Positions 24,639-33,451 are shown, numbered from the stretch's first letter. The stretch is DNA of 64,000 nucleotides from Lentibacillus jeotgali (GCF_000224785.1 NZ_AGAV01000007.1:124001-188000), one strand, 5' to 3'. A program made the numbers and translations. Notes: a model not told the origin generated them from the letters alone.

Positions 24639-25698
24639 ATATATTGCTTTTTTCGTGTTAGTAATTGTAAGTTTACTGTTTAACACTCAGATGCCAACAA
24701 AAATAATCGATCAAATTCAAATGATTACAGTAGCGGGGTTCGATGCGACTGACCAGGATAAGATCCAGGGCACCGTTGTAACGCCAAAATATCTTCAGCA
24801 AGCTCAAGTTGAGGATTATATCTACACAGATACCGCTGACACAGTGTATGGCGATTGGGTGAAATTAAATGCGAAAGCGACTGAACGATTGCTGAATGGC
24901 AAGCTAAAGGTTGCTTTCTATAATCAGAAACTAGCAGAACAAGGGCTTAGCGAATTTACCGAATTCTTATTAAGAGATCCATCAATTGGCGGCAATGTCT
25001 TTTTGGCACTGGCAGAAGGGTCATCCGAGGAGCTGATTAAATCAGTTAAAACTGGTAAGGGCAGAGGTATTTTTTTCAGTGATTTTTTTGAGCATAATAT
25101 AAAGCATGGGAATCTGCCGCAAACGAATTTAAAACTGTTTAATTCCAGCTTGAAAAGTGACACGAGTGATCCATTTATGCCGATGTTCAGCATTGAAGGC
25201 GGGGTGCCGGAGCTAACAGCGCTTGCATTCTTCAACGGTGATAAATATGTTGATAAATTACCCATTGTAAAAGCGAATGTCTTTAAATTATTATATGAAA
25301 ATCTCAGCGATGGGCAGTACCAATATAAAAGTGATGCATATAACATATCAATTGAAAATCTTGAATCAGATAGGGATGTGGTTTATGAAGCAGAAAAAGG
25401 GAGTGGCGGGATGACGTTTAATGTGAAGGTTCGGGGCGTTATTAGGGAGTACACCGGTCAAGAGCCCACAGATCGGTTACCTGTGATTCAAAAAGATATC
25501 GAACAGGATTTAGAGCAAAAAGCAGAAAAATTGATTAATCGGTTTCAGGAATTGAATATTGATCCGCTTGCTATTGAGGAGGAAGTTAAAAGCAGAAACC
25601 GGAATTATACCAAGGATCAGTTTAAGTCAGCGTATCCGGATATGCCGATTAACGTCAATGTGAATGTCAGACTGACTGAATCGGGGACACGCCGTTAA
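24628..25698 (+). CDS. gerXC: spore germinant receptor subunit C (GerAC family) without lipobox cysteine
   Basis: This 356-residue GerC-family protein has an N-terminal hydrophobic segment (4-18) and then MPTKIIDQIQMITVAGFD where family members usually carry the lipid-modified Cys followed by W-D/R residues. No cysteine occurs there, so it is probably anchored by its uncleaved N-terminal helix or released. The rest follows the family: SVKTGKGRGIFFSDFFEHN in the middle and FQELNIDPLAIEEEVKSRN near the end. AAGGTGCG precedes the ATG. Confidence 0.88.
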   Translation: MYLKYIAFFVLVIVSLLFNTQMPTKIIDQIQMITVAGFDATDQDKIQGTVVTPKYLQQAQVEDYIYTDTADTVYGDWVKLNAKATERLLNGKLKVAFYNQKLAEQGLSEFTEFLLRDPSIGGNVFLALAEGSSEELIKSVKTGKGRGIFFSDFFEHNIKHGNLPQTNLKLFNSSLKSDTSDPFMPMFSIEGGVPELTALAFFNGDKYVDKLPIVKANVFKLLYENLSDGQYQYKSDAYNISIENLESDRDVVYEAEKGSGGMTFNVKVRGVIREYTGQEPTDRLPVIQKDIEQDLEQKAEKLINRFQELNIDPLAIEEEVKSRNRNYTKDQFKSAYPDMPINVNVNVRLTESGTRR

Positions 25699-25797
25699 AG
25701 CTCACATAGTGCATACTGGTTAGGGCGCTTTATGAATAGTTGATTCTTGGACGGCCGGATCTACCAGAATTCCCGAAGGTCACACTATTTTTCCCGA

Positions 25798-25834
25798 AGT
25801 GCCAGAACGGCTCCCAACTGGCACTGACCTTTTA
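25798..25834 (+). terminator. terminator after the germination operon
   Basis: AAGTGCCAG / CTGGCACT with a 12-base loop and GACCTTTT after it; the T run is weak. Confidence 0.5.
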
Positions 25835-26485
25835 AATGATCGCGTCAATTGACTGATATTTCTTGTCAAAGCCTAAATGAACGACCTCCCATAAATAAAA
25901 TGAGGCGATGGTCAGATGAGGGTCCCAAACGGGCTTTTTGTCGAGTAAAATCCGGCGTCGTTCAGACTTATCAACTTCATACAGCCATTTTGCCCCGCGC
26001 TGGATACCGATATCATCGACGGCGAGCACATTCATCCTTCCGAGTGAAAAAATCAGGAACATCTCGGCCGTCCATTTTCCAATCCCCTTAATGCTTGTCA
26101 GCAGTTTGATGACCGATCGATTATCCATATCATCCATTTGGGCAAAGTCAATGGTTTTGTCATGTACCTTGGCGGTCAGGTCGCGTAGATAGTTAACTTT
26201 TTGGCGGGATAATCCGATTGTCCGCAGCTGTTCATCAGACACCTTCAGAATGGCTTCCGGCTCGATAAGACCCTCAAGCAGCGCTTCCAGTCGTCCAAAG
26301 ATGGTGCTTGCAGCCTGTACCGAAATTTGCTGGCCAATAATTGAGCGGACCAGTGATTTGAAATAGTCAGGACGCATCGAAACTGTAACATCCCCGACAA
26401 TATCTATCAGTTTATTCATTTGCTGATCGGCCGCTTTCAATTGGTTAACTGCATCATTATGTCGATCAATCATAATTGTTCCCAT
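25832..26485 (-). CDS. alkA: DNA-3-methyladenine glycosylase II (AlkA-type)
   Basis: This 217-residue base-excision repair enzyme of the HhH-GPD superfamily has SLVRSIIGQQIS (44-55), the helix-hairpin-helix LTSIKGIGKWTAEMFLIF (129-146) and the catalytic Asp in VLAVDDIGIQRG (Asp157/158). It lacks the N-terminal domain of E. coli AlkA and the Cys cluster of Nth, so it is the short glycosylase form found in Gram-positives. It removes alkylated purines from DNA. The start at 26485 has GAGGTGA with short spacing. Confidence 0.88.
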   Translation of the reverse strand: MGTIMIDRHNDAVNQLKAADQQMNKLIDIVGDVTVSMRPDYFKSLVRSIIGQQISVQAASTIFGRLEALLEGLIEPEAILKVSDEQLRTIGLSRQKVNYLRDLTAKVHDKTIDFAQMDDMDNRSVIKLLTSIKGIGKWTAEMFLIFSLGRMNVLAVDDIGIQRGAKWLYEVDKSERRRILLDKKPVWDPHLTIASFYLWEVVHLGFDKKYQSIDAII

Positions 26486-26662
26486 AGGTCACCTCGAGAT
26501 CAGTTTAAAACTTAGTGTAAATGATTTTATACATTTTGACAAAAAACGCCGTCAACGTATTGAATTGCTAGCCTAAATAAGATAGTTTTGATATGATAAA
26601 ATTGAAATCAAATATGATCTTAACAGAGAGGCTTTAAACCAGTCAGGAAAGGTGGAAGTTAT

Positions 26663-27877
26663 ATGAGTAAACCAAAAATAGTCGTTCTTGGCGCCGGTTA
26701 TGCCGGAATGATGACCACAAAACGATTAATGCAAAAATTAAGTCCTGAAGAAGCGGAGTTAGTGCTCGTTAATAAGCATAACTACCATTATCAGACCACA
26801 TGGCTGCATGAGGTGGCCGCCGGGACAAGAAATCAAAACCAGGCTCGCATGATGATCAGTGACGTGATCAATCCAACCCGTGTCAACCTGATTTACGATG
26901 AAGTTGTCGAAGTGAAAAAAGACGAGAACCGTGTTGTTCTGAAAAACAGTGAGATTACATACGACTATCTTGTCATTTCACTTGGTTTCGAAACGAATAC
27001 ATTCGGCATTAAAGGCATGGAGAAAAATGCGTTTTCTATTACCGATATAGATTCCAGCCGCATGATCCGCGAACATATTGAATATCAATTTGCCAAATAT
27101 AGCACTGCCAAGAATCCAAAAGATGAAGATCTGGCAATTCTTGTCGGCGGTGGCGGCTTTACCGGCATCGAATTTGCTGGTGAACTCGTTGAGAAAGTAC
27201 CTGAGCTATGCAAAAAGTATGATATTGACCGTAGCAAAGTCCGTATCATTAATGTTGAAGCCATGCCGCGCGTCCTGCCTGGTTTTGATGATGACCTTGT
27301 GGCATATGCCAAGGAATCTCTGGCTGAGGGCGGTGTTGAATTTAGAGAAGGTGCGAAAATCTCGGAGTGCAAGAAAAACAGCTTTGTTATCGGTGATGGT
27401 GATGACGCCGAAGAGATCAAAGCTGGCACCATTGTTTGGACAGGTGGCGTAACAGGTAGCTCCATATTGTCCAAGTCCGGTTTTGACATTACAAAAGGAA
27501 AAGTAACGGTTGACGGCGACATGCGTGCACCTGATGAAGAAAATATCTTCATCCTTGGTGACTGTGCATGGGTTATGAACGAAGAAGAAGGAAAGCCGTT
27601 CCCGCCGACCGCACAGGCAGCAATGCAGCATGCTGATACGTGCTCGGACAATTTAAAAGCGCTGCTGCGAAATGAACCATTAAGCAAATTCGTATTTGAT
27701 GATAAAGGTACTGTTGCTTCTCTGGGCAGCAAAGATGCTATGGGAACGGTATTCAATGACAATAAATTGTATGGCAAACCTGCAGTATCCATGAAAAAAG
27801 TAATCGACAACCGCTACCTCTTCCTGCTTGGCGGACCGAAACTTATCTTGAAAAAAGGGAAACTGCGCATGCTTTAA
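26663..27877 (+). CDS. type II NADH dehydrogenase (NDH-2, YumB/Ndh-like)
   Basis: This 404-residue flavoprotein has an FAD-binding VVLGAGYAGMMTTKRL near the N-terminus (7-22), an NADH-binding LVGGGGFTGIEFAGEL (about 160-175) and the C-terminal FAD loop IFILGDCAWV (about 293). It lies at the inner face of the membrane and passes electrons from NADH to menaquinone without proton pumping. It could also be a YumB/YutJ-type paralogue with another quinone role. Confidence 0.88.
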   Translation: MSKPKIVVLGAGYAGMMTTKRLMQKLSPEEAELVLVNKHNYHYQTTWLHEVAAGTRNQNQARMMISDVINPTRVNLIYDEVVEVKKDENRVVLKNSEITYDYLVISLGFETNTFGIKGMEKNAFSITDIDSSRMIREHIEYQFAKYSTAKNPKDEDLAILVGGGGFTGIEFAGELVEKVPELCKKYDIDRSKVRIINVEAMPRVLPGFDDDLVAYAKESLAEGGVEFREGAKISECKKNSFVIGDGDDAEEIKAGTIVWTGGVTGSSILSKSGFDITKGKVTVDGDMRAPDEENIFILGDCAWVMNEEEGKPFPPTAQAAMQHADTCSDNLKALLRNEPLSKFVFDDKGTVASLGSKDAMGTVFNDNKLYGKPAVSMKKVIDNRYLFLLGGPKLILKKGKLRML

Positions 27878-27899
27878 TCAATTGAGGAGGGACATTTTC

Positions 27900-28001
27900 A
27901 TGAAAAACGGAACATTATATTTGTTTTTGCTGGCATTGGCAGCAATTGTAGGATACACAGCGGCAAAACGTTCGCTTGAGGACACAAGGGATTTCCGTTA
28001 A
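27900..28001 (+). CDS. 33-residue membrane peptide behind NDH-2
   Basis: A strong GAGGAGGG precedes ATG 27900. The peptide MKNGTLYLFLLALAAIVGYT + AAKRSLEDTRDFR has one membrane segment and a charged cytosolic tail. It begins 22 bases after the NDH-2 stop and is followed by a terminator, so it is the last gene of that operon. It may be a small partner of NDH-2 (inference). Confidence 0.7.
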   Translation: MKNGTLYLFLLALAAIVGYTAAKRSLEDTRDFR

Positions 28002-28023
28002 TTGACGGAAGCCTGTAACATGA

Positions 28024-28058
28024 TAACCACCCTGGCCTGGCAGGCGGGGTGGTTTTTT
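28024..28058 (+). terminator. terminator after the NDH-2 operon
   Basis: AACCACC / GGTGGTTTTTT outer stem with inner GCCTG / CAGGC. Confidence 0.85.
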
Positions 28059-28093
28059 GTATCTTGCGGAGGAGATTCATTTTGTTATTAAAT

Positions 28094-28136
28094 TGTGATA
28101 TTTATCACTGTTTTCATGCTATTATTCGTATATATT
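28094..28136 (+). promoter_or_regulatory. Fnr/Rex-type operator and promoter
   Basis: TGTGA-TATTTA-TCACT (28094-28109) matches the TGTGA-N6-TCACT Fnr box of bacilli exactly; preceded by T it also resembles the Rex box TTGTGA-N6-TCACAA with the last two bases different. TATATT at 28131-28136 is placed as a -10 such that the box centre would be about -41.5 from a start near 28143, the usual class II activator position. Confidence 0.6.
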
Positions 28137-28157
28137 GGTAAAAGGGGAGGTTTTACA

Positions 28158-28409
28158 ATGAGTATGGGATTGATTATTTTCCTTGTCATATTATTTATTG
28201 CCGCTATGGGCGGAACGTTTTTTGCATTTAAACAGGAGGAAGACAAAATGAAAAAGTATGAAGAGGAAGGCGATTCGTTTGAAGATCAGTTAAGACGGTC
28301 ACATGAATATGAAACGTCCTCATTGAGAACAAATGTCCCTATACAGCTGGCGATTTATGGGATTACGATCACAGTTTCACTCATCGTTTTTGCGATTTAT
28401 GTATTTTAA
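28158..28409 (+). CDS. small membrane protein under an Fnr/Rex-type box (83 aa)
   Basis: This 83-residue protein has two membrane helices (4-24 and about 60-82) joined by a charged loop (QEEDKMKKYEEEGDSFEDQLRRSHEY). GGGGAGG precedes the chosen ATG at 28158; an upstream in-frame ATG at 28095 lies within the operator. The family was not recognised. The regulatory site suggests a role linked to oxygen limitation or respiration. Confidence 0.72.
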   Translation: MSMGLIIFLVILFIAAMGGTFFAFKQEEDKMKKYEEEGDSFEDQLRRSHEYETSSLRTNVPIQLAIYGITITVSLIVFAIYVF

Positions 28410-28474
28410 TCTGTTTCTTTCGTCATTCATGTTTTTAACTTATTATCGAATACTACAGGACAGGAGGTGGTTGG

Positions 28475-29299
28475 ATGATGACCGTTATTCTGTCCTTTTT
28501 ATTGGCATCGGCTCCACTGACGGTTACTGACGATGATCAGGTGGTGGACAAAATCGTGAAAGAGGACTTTGAAATGTTTTATGCTGACCGGTTATGGGTT
28601 AACGATGCAAAACTCGAACTGCAAATGGATGTTCTTGATGAGAAATTGCATGAAGATCCTGTCAATGCAAAATTGGATGAGGATGGGCAAATCATAGAAG
28701 AAAAGCCCGGAAAAGCACTAGACCGTCAGAAGTTCCACAAACTGTTTCTGGATTATTTCTACCGGGGAACACCTGAAAAGATAGTATTGCCCACACGGAA
28801 GGTTTACCCGCGGGTAGACAGCGAACTGCTGGCAGAAATCCGTGAACATAAAATTGGTGATTACACGACAAATTTTAAAGAAAGCAATAAAGAACGAACG
28901 CGAAATATTGAGCTGGCTGCCGAGGCGATTAATAACCATGTGGTCTTTCCGGGGGAGCGTTTTTCCTTTAATGATGTCGTTGGGAAACGCACGGAAGAGA
29001 AAGGCTACAAACGTGCTCCGGTCATCGTGAAGGGTGAACTGGCCGAGGATATCGGCGGAGGGATTTGTCAGGTTTCATCGACATTATATAATGCGGTTAA
29101 TTTGGAAAACATTGAGATAACTGAACGTTATTCACACAGCCGGAGTGTCCCTTATGTACCGCCCGGACGTGATGCGACCGTCAGCTGGTACGGTCCTGAT
29201 TTCGCGTTTACCAACAAATACAAACGGCCGATTTTGATACGGGCGTCGGCTGATAATGGTAATATGACGATCGAAATTTTATCTTCGGCCACGTCATAA
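28475..29299 (+). CDS. VanW-family protein
   Basis: This 274-residue protein has a short N-terminal hydrophobic segment, a ~115-residue spacer and a C-terminal VanW domain (about 120-270) with FPGERFSFNDVVG, GGGICQVSSTLYNAV and ERYSHSRSVPYVPPGRDATVSW. VanW domains occur in cell-surface proteins of Gram-positives; vancomycin resistance is not implied. RBS is AGGAGG. Confidence 0.87.
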   Translation: MMTVILSFLLASAPLTVTDDDQVVDKIVKEDFEMFYADRLWVNDAKLELQMDVLDEKLHEDPVNAKLDEDGQIIEEKPGKALDRQKFHKLFLDYFYRGTPEKIVLPTRKVYPRVDSELLAEIREHKIGDYTTNFKESNKERTRNIELAAEAINNHVVFPGERFSFNDVVGKRTEEKGYKRAPVIVKGELAEDIGGGICQVSSTLYNAVNLENIEITERYSHSRSVPYVPPGRDATVSWYGPDFAFTNKYKRPILIRASADNGNMTIEILSSATS

Positions 29300-29334
29300 T
29301 ACACGCGAATGGATGATCAGTTGATCTGACATGC

Positions 29335-29355
29335 AGCGGGGAGAACCCCGCTTTC
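29335..29355 (+). terminator. terminator after the vanW-type gene
   Basis: AGCGGGG-AGAA-CCCCGCT followed by TTCATTT. Confidence 0.65.
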
Positions 29356-29404
29356 ATTTAATGGGGGATTTGGCTATAATTTAAAGTGGAGAGGAGTCTT
29401 GGTT

Positions 29405-29675
29405 ATGGGTATGGATATATTGAACTTGAACGATCATTTTCAGGATAATATGACATCGAAATACAGACCAAAGCGACCTGGATGAACAGCTTTCAGATAA
29501 ACTGAAGATGGTTGAAGCGATCTGCCACTCGGAAATCGGCGAGGTAAGAGCTTCCTCCGAGATCATCTCCGGATTGTATAAGCACTCCGAGATTGATTGG
29601 ATGCTGTTGGGTGAGTTGGCATTGATGTGTGATTTTAAACTTGCCCGTGGTTATCTTGTACTGGCTGATTCGTGA
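29405..29675 (+). pseudogene. small conserved-looking gene broken by a one-base frameshift
   Basis: A good ribosome site (GGAGAGGAG) precedes ATG 29405, whose frame stops after 26 codons (MGMDILNLNDHFQDN...). From about 29457 another frame runs open to 29675: NTDQSDLDEQLSDKLKMVEA... ending GELALMCDFKLARGYLVLADS. The total of 271 bases is one more than a multiple of three. Joined, the parts give a ~90-residue acidic helical protein. Either the gene is dead or the sequence has a one-base error near 29450-29465. The family is unknown. Confidence 0.6.
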
Positions 29676-29699
29676 AAATGACCAACGCCTAAAAATTTC

Positions 29700-29749
29700 T
29701 TGACAGGTTAGGTTATGCCACGTAATATGATAGTTGATAATGAGAATCT
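29700..29749 (+). promoter_or_regulatory. sigma-A promoter with overlapping Fur box
   Basis: TTGACA (29700-29705), 17 bases, TAATAT (29723-29728). TGATAAT-G-AGAATCT at 29735-29749 resembles the 7-1-7 Fur box of bacilli (TGATAATNATTATCA) and lies at the expected transcription start, fitting repression by iron-loaded Fur. Confidence 0.72.
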
Positions 29750-29770
29750 TTTTCAGTTATACTGAGTCTT

Positions 29771-30391
29771 TTGAAGCAGGTGAGTGTCATCGATATATTT
29801 GAAGCAATACGGGAAAGACGTACCATTCTTCACTATCAACCTGAAGAAGTGGATAGGGATTTGCTGGTTCACTTGTTTAATAAAGCGGCATATGCGCCGA
29901 ACCATCATTTAAAAGAGCCCTGGAAAATTAAAATATATGAAGGTGAAGCAAGGTCGGCATTTGGTGAAAAAATTGTTGACAGTTACATAAGGCTGGGTCT
30001 CTTGGATACGCTTACCGATGAAAAATTAAAACGTGCCCGGCAATCATATGATCGTTTTTTCCGATCTGTTCCACATCATGCACTTTTCTATATGGAAAAA
30101 GAAGATGACGGCGGGTATCTGGATGATGAAAATTACGCAGCAGTTTGTGCATTCATACAGAATTTCCAACTTGCAGCATGGGCGAAAGAGATCGGGACAA
30201 TGTGGACTGCCAAACCGACACTTCGGGATGATATATTCATCAATGATATTGGTCTGTCACCCGAGAAGCACCGGCTGGTGGCAGTTGTACAGATTGGCTA
30301 TCCAAGAATAACTCCCCGCACTAAAGGCCGTACACCTGTTGAGGATTCCATTGAATGGTATAACTGCGGGATAGAGGAGCGAGGATCATGA
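29771..30391 (+). CDS. nitroreductase-family protein in the iron-uptake operon
   Basis: This 206-residue FMN-dependent nitroreductase-fold protein has RERRTILHYQPEEVD at the N-terminus (about 14-28), AAYAPNHHLKEPWKIKIY (39-56) and a C-terminal Gly-Tyr-Pro (QIGYPRITPRTKGR) typical of the fold. The start is uncertain: TTG 29771 or GTG 29780, neither with a good ribosome site. It overlaps the binding-protein gene (ATGA). Its position downstream of the Fur box suggests reductive release of iron from siderophores (inference). Confidence 0.8.
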   Translation: MKQVSVIDIFEAIRERRTILHYQPEEVDRDLLVHLFNKAAYAPNHHLKEPWKIKIYEGEARSAFGEKIVDSYIRLGLLDTLTDEKLKRARQSYDRFFRSVPHHALFYMEKEDDGGYLDDENYAAVCAFIQNFQLAAWAKEIGTMWTAKPTLRDDIFINDIGLSPEKHRLVAVVQIGYPRITPRTKGRTPVEDSIEWYNCGIEERGS

Positions 30392-31395
30392 AAAGAATTG
30401 CGGTTTTGGTTTTATTATTGATGATCGGGCTGTTAGCTGCATGTGGCAATGATGAGGACGCTGAACAGGAAAACAGTAATCAGGACGATGGCGGCAATGG
30501 AGACAGCAGTGAATCCGTGACGATTGAAGATGCAATGGGTGAACAAACGATTGAGAAAACACCTGAAAACATCGTGGCACTTGAGTGGTCGTACGCTGAG
30601 AACCTGCTTGCGCTGGGAATTCAGCCTGCGGGTGTTGCTGATTTGGACGGTTTTCATCAGTGGGTGAACATTGATAAGGCGTTTGATGAAAGTGTCAAAG
30701 ATGTCGGGACGCGGCAGGAGCCGAATCTCGAAGCAATCAGACGACAGGATCCGGACTTAATCATTGCAGTGAAGTTCCGTCATGAGCAATATCTTGATCA
30801 GCTGAAAGAAATTGCGCCGGTCATAACGTTTGCCCCTTATAGCGAAGAGGCTATTCAGGATCATTACGGGAATATGCTTAGCGAATTCAAAAAGCTGGCA
30901 AAAGTAGTTGATAAAGAAGACGAGGCTGAACAGGCCATTTCGGATTTAAATGCGTTTATCGATGAACAAAGTCAGCGTGTTGCAGATGCAGGACTGAAAG
31001 GATCACAATTTGTCGCAACACAAGCTTTCACGGCACAGAATACCCCAACACTACGCTTATTCACGGATAATTCCATGGTAGGCAAAGTCATGAACAAACT
31101 TGGGTTTGAAAATGCTTATTCGACTGATGAACCGGAAGTGTACGGCTACAGTGAAGTGACAGTGGAAGCACTGCAGAATTTCCAGGGCAAAGAGGACCTG
31201 CAATTCCTGTATATTGTTCAGGAGGAAGACAATATATTTGAATCAGACTTTAAAGGGAATCCTGTCTGGGAAAACTTGAGTTTCGTGCAGAATGGCAATA
31301 CACATCAGCTGCCCGGTGATACATGGACTTTCGGCGGCGTACTGTCAAATAAGGTATTAGCCAAACAACTGGTGGATGCCATGGTAAACGAGTGA
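30388..31395 (+). CDS. iron-siderophore ABC transporter substrate-binding lipoprotein
   Basis: This 335-residue lipoprotein has a signal peptide with lipobox LAAC (Cys19), an acidic Asn/Ser-rich linker and a class III binding-protein fold starting IVALEWSYAENLLALGIQPAG (62-82), then RRQDPDLIIAVKFR and GLKGSQFVATQAF. It resembles the YfiY/YhfQ/FecB group of hydroxamate/citrate-type siderophore binders. It overlaps the nitroreductase gene by ATGA and passes its ligand to the permease encoded next. Confidence 0.9.
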   Translation: MKRIAVLVLLLMIGLLAACGNDEDAEQENSNQDDGGNGDSSESVTIEDAMGEQTIEKTPENIVALEWSYAENLLALGIQPAGVADLDGFHQWVNIDKAFDESVKDVGTRQEPNLEAIRRQDPDLIIAVKFRHEQYLDQLKEIAPVITFAPYSEEAIQDHYGNMLSEFKKLAKVVDKEDEAEQAISDLNAFIDEQSQRVADAGLKGSQFVATQAFTAQNTPTLRLFTDNSMVGKVMNKLGFENAYSTDEPEVYGYSEVTVEALQNFQGKEDLQFLYIVQEEDNIFESDFKGNPVWENLSFVQNGNTHQLPGDTWTFGGVLSNKVLAKQLVDAMVNE

Positions 31396-31399
31396 TTGG

Positions 31400-33424
31400 A
31401 TGAATAGAAGTTTACGGAATATAGTGCTGGCGGTTCTCACCTTTGGAGGGGGAGCCGTCCTTTTGTGCATACTGACATTTATACATATCAATCAGGGGAG
31501 TGTTTCGCTATCGCCAGGAACAGTTATTGACGCAATCATTGCTCCGGGTGATAACTTAGAGCACCATACTGTACGCATGTTGCGGCTGCCGCGTGCCATG
31601 ATGGGGGTTATCGCGGGCGGTACGCTTGCTGTTTCGGGGGTCGTCCTGCAAACAGTAACGCGGAACCCGCTGTCATCGGCCAGTACGCTGGGCATTCATT
31701 CTGGTACGTATTTTGCGGTTGTTTTCTGTACGGTGTTTTTTCCGGCAGCCTTGATCGGAAATGGCATTATTGCGGCATTCGCCGGTGGTGTGATGACATT
31801 TTTGATTGTGTTCACCCTCTCTGGCGGGAATAAGGCATCACCGGTCCGCATGGTGTTGGCCGGAATGATTGTGACGTTTCTGTTTTCATCACTGACGAGT
31901 GTCCTGCAGATTTTTTATGAAAATGAAACAGCCGGATTGTTTTTATGGGGATCCGGAACATTGGTGCAAAATGATTGGAGCGGTGTCCAATTCTCACTGC
32001 CGATTGTGGCAGCCGGACTTGTGGTTATTTTATTAATGACTTTCAAGATGGATACGCTTATGCTGGGCGATGATGTTGCGACCGCCTTGGGTCAGAATGT
32101 GCACACGGTTAAATTTATTGCAGTCGGGGCGGCTGTATTGCTGACGTCTGTTACTGTCAGCGTCGTTGGCCCGATTGGCTTTGTCGGTCTTGTCGCACCG
32201 CATATCATTCGGCTGATTGGCTATCGAAAACATTTGCCGCTTGTGATAGCGTCATTTATTTGGGGCGCTAATGTCCTGCTGTTTGCGGATGTTTTGGCAC
32301 GTTTTATTGATCCCTCCTTTTCCGAACTGCCTGTGGGTGCCATTACCGCACTTATCGGAGCGCCGTGGTTGATTTATCTGGTTATGCAGATGAAAGGGTC
32401 TAAATACGGGGATGAAAATACGTCCGTCATTGCCGGAAAAGTAACGGGAAAGATGTCGCTGAAAGTCATCATCCCTATTTTGGCCGCTATCATTTTTGCA
32501 ACGATGTTCGTCAGTCTGGCGTCAGGGAACTACGGGTTTGAGCCGGTTCTATTATGGAACGCACTGTTCGGGGGATCAGACGATTTTATGCTTGATCTTG
32601 TGATGGATTTGCGTTTGCCCAGGGCTTTGGTCGCCTTGGTCAGCGGCATGATTCTCGCTGTCAGCGGCTTGCTTTTTCAGGGCGTTCTGAGAAACCCGCT
32701 CGCAGATCCCTCGGTCATCGGAATTACTTCCGGGGCCGGCGTCGGTGCACTGCTGACGATGTATGTGTTCAGCCTCTCAGCCGTCTGGGTCCCGATCGGA
32801 GCCATGGCCGGTTCATTTGTGTTCTTCCTGTTTGTGATGCTTATGGCCACTCGGGCCCAGTTTAAGCCGACGATTCTTGCTCTGCTCGGTATCGGTGTCT
32901 CGGCCTTTGGCTCGGCGATCATCCAAATATTAGTTGTTGAGGCCGATATGGGCATTGCTTCCGCTTTAACGTGGCTGTCAGGTACAACATATGCCAGAGG
33001 CTGGTCGGAGCTCATTAATTTACTGATCTGGCCTATGCTCATTTTGATACCGTTATTATTCATGCGGATCCGTATTCTTGATACGCTATCACTTGGGGAT
33101 GACACAGCAAAAGGTCTTGGCGTCAATGTCATGCGAACACGATTTCAGCTTGCGTCAATAGCGACAATACTGGCAGCGTTTAGCGTGGCGGCAGTCGGAT
33201 CTATCGGTTTTATCGGATTGATTGCACCACACCTGTCACGGCTGCTTGTGGGCTCATCGAACCAAAGGCTGTTGCCTGTAACGATGCTCGTTGGAGGCGC
33301 CTTGCTTGTGATAGCTGACGCATTGAGCCGTACGCTTCTCGCACCAAATGAAATCCCATCCGGCATTTTGGTCGCCATTATCGGCGCGCCCTATTTCTTA
33401 TGGTTAATGCGAAAACGCGCTTAA
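31400..33424 (+). CDS. fused double FecCD-type siderophore ABC permease
   Basis: This 674-residue protein consists of two FecCD permease domains in one chain, each with about ten membrane segments. Both halves repeat the landmark LRLPRAM(V) with GG/SG-x-LAVSG (about 54-76 and 400-425) and the GFVGLVAPHIIR / GFIGLIAPHLSR coupling loop (about 258 and 594). B. subtilis homologues are usually two genes; the fusion is like E. coli FhuB. No ATPase gene follows: a terminator comes 28 bases later, so an ATPase must be supplied from elsewhere (in B. subtilis YusV does this for several systems). Confidence 0.92.
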   Translation: MNRSLRNIVLAVLTFGGGAVLLCILTFIHINQGSVSLSPGTVIDAIIAPGDNLEHHTVRMLRLPRAMMGVIAGGTLAVSGVVLQTVTRNPLSSASTLGIHSGTYFAVVFCTVFFPAALIGNGIIAAFAGGVMTFLIVFTLSGGNKASPVRMVLAGMIVTFLFSSLTSVLQIFYENETAGLFLWGSGTLVQNDWSGVQFSLPIVAAGLVVILLMTFKMDTLMLGDDVATALGQNVHTVKFIAVGAAVLLTSVTVSVVGPIGFVGLVAPHIIRLIGYRKHLPLVIASFIWGANVLLFADVLARFIDPSFSELPVGAITALIGAPWLIYLVMQMKGSKYGDENTSVIAGKVTGKMSLKVIIPILAAIIFATMFVSLASGNYGFEPVLLWNALFGGSDDFMLDLVMDLRLPRALVALVSGMILAVSGLLFQGVLRNPLADPSVIGITSGAGVGALLTMYVFSLSAVWVPIGAMAGSFVFFLFVMLMATRAQFKPTILALLGIGVSAFGSAIIQILVVEADMGIASALTWLSGTTYARGWSELINLLIWPMLILIPLLFMRIRILDTLSLGDDTAKGLGVNVMRTRFQLASIATILAAFSVAAVGSIGFIGLIAPHLSRLLVGSSNQRLLPVTMLVGGALLVIADALSRTLLAPNEIPSGILVAIIGAPYFLWLMRKRA

Positions 33425-33451
33425 GGTATGGCTTGCAGGATGAAATGAAAT

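Noticed and set aside
28475-29299. Vancomycin-resistance determinant
   Set aside because: VanW domains are widespread surface-protein modules; no vanA/H/X/S/R genes are present.
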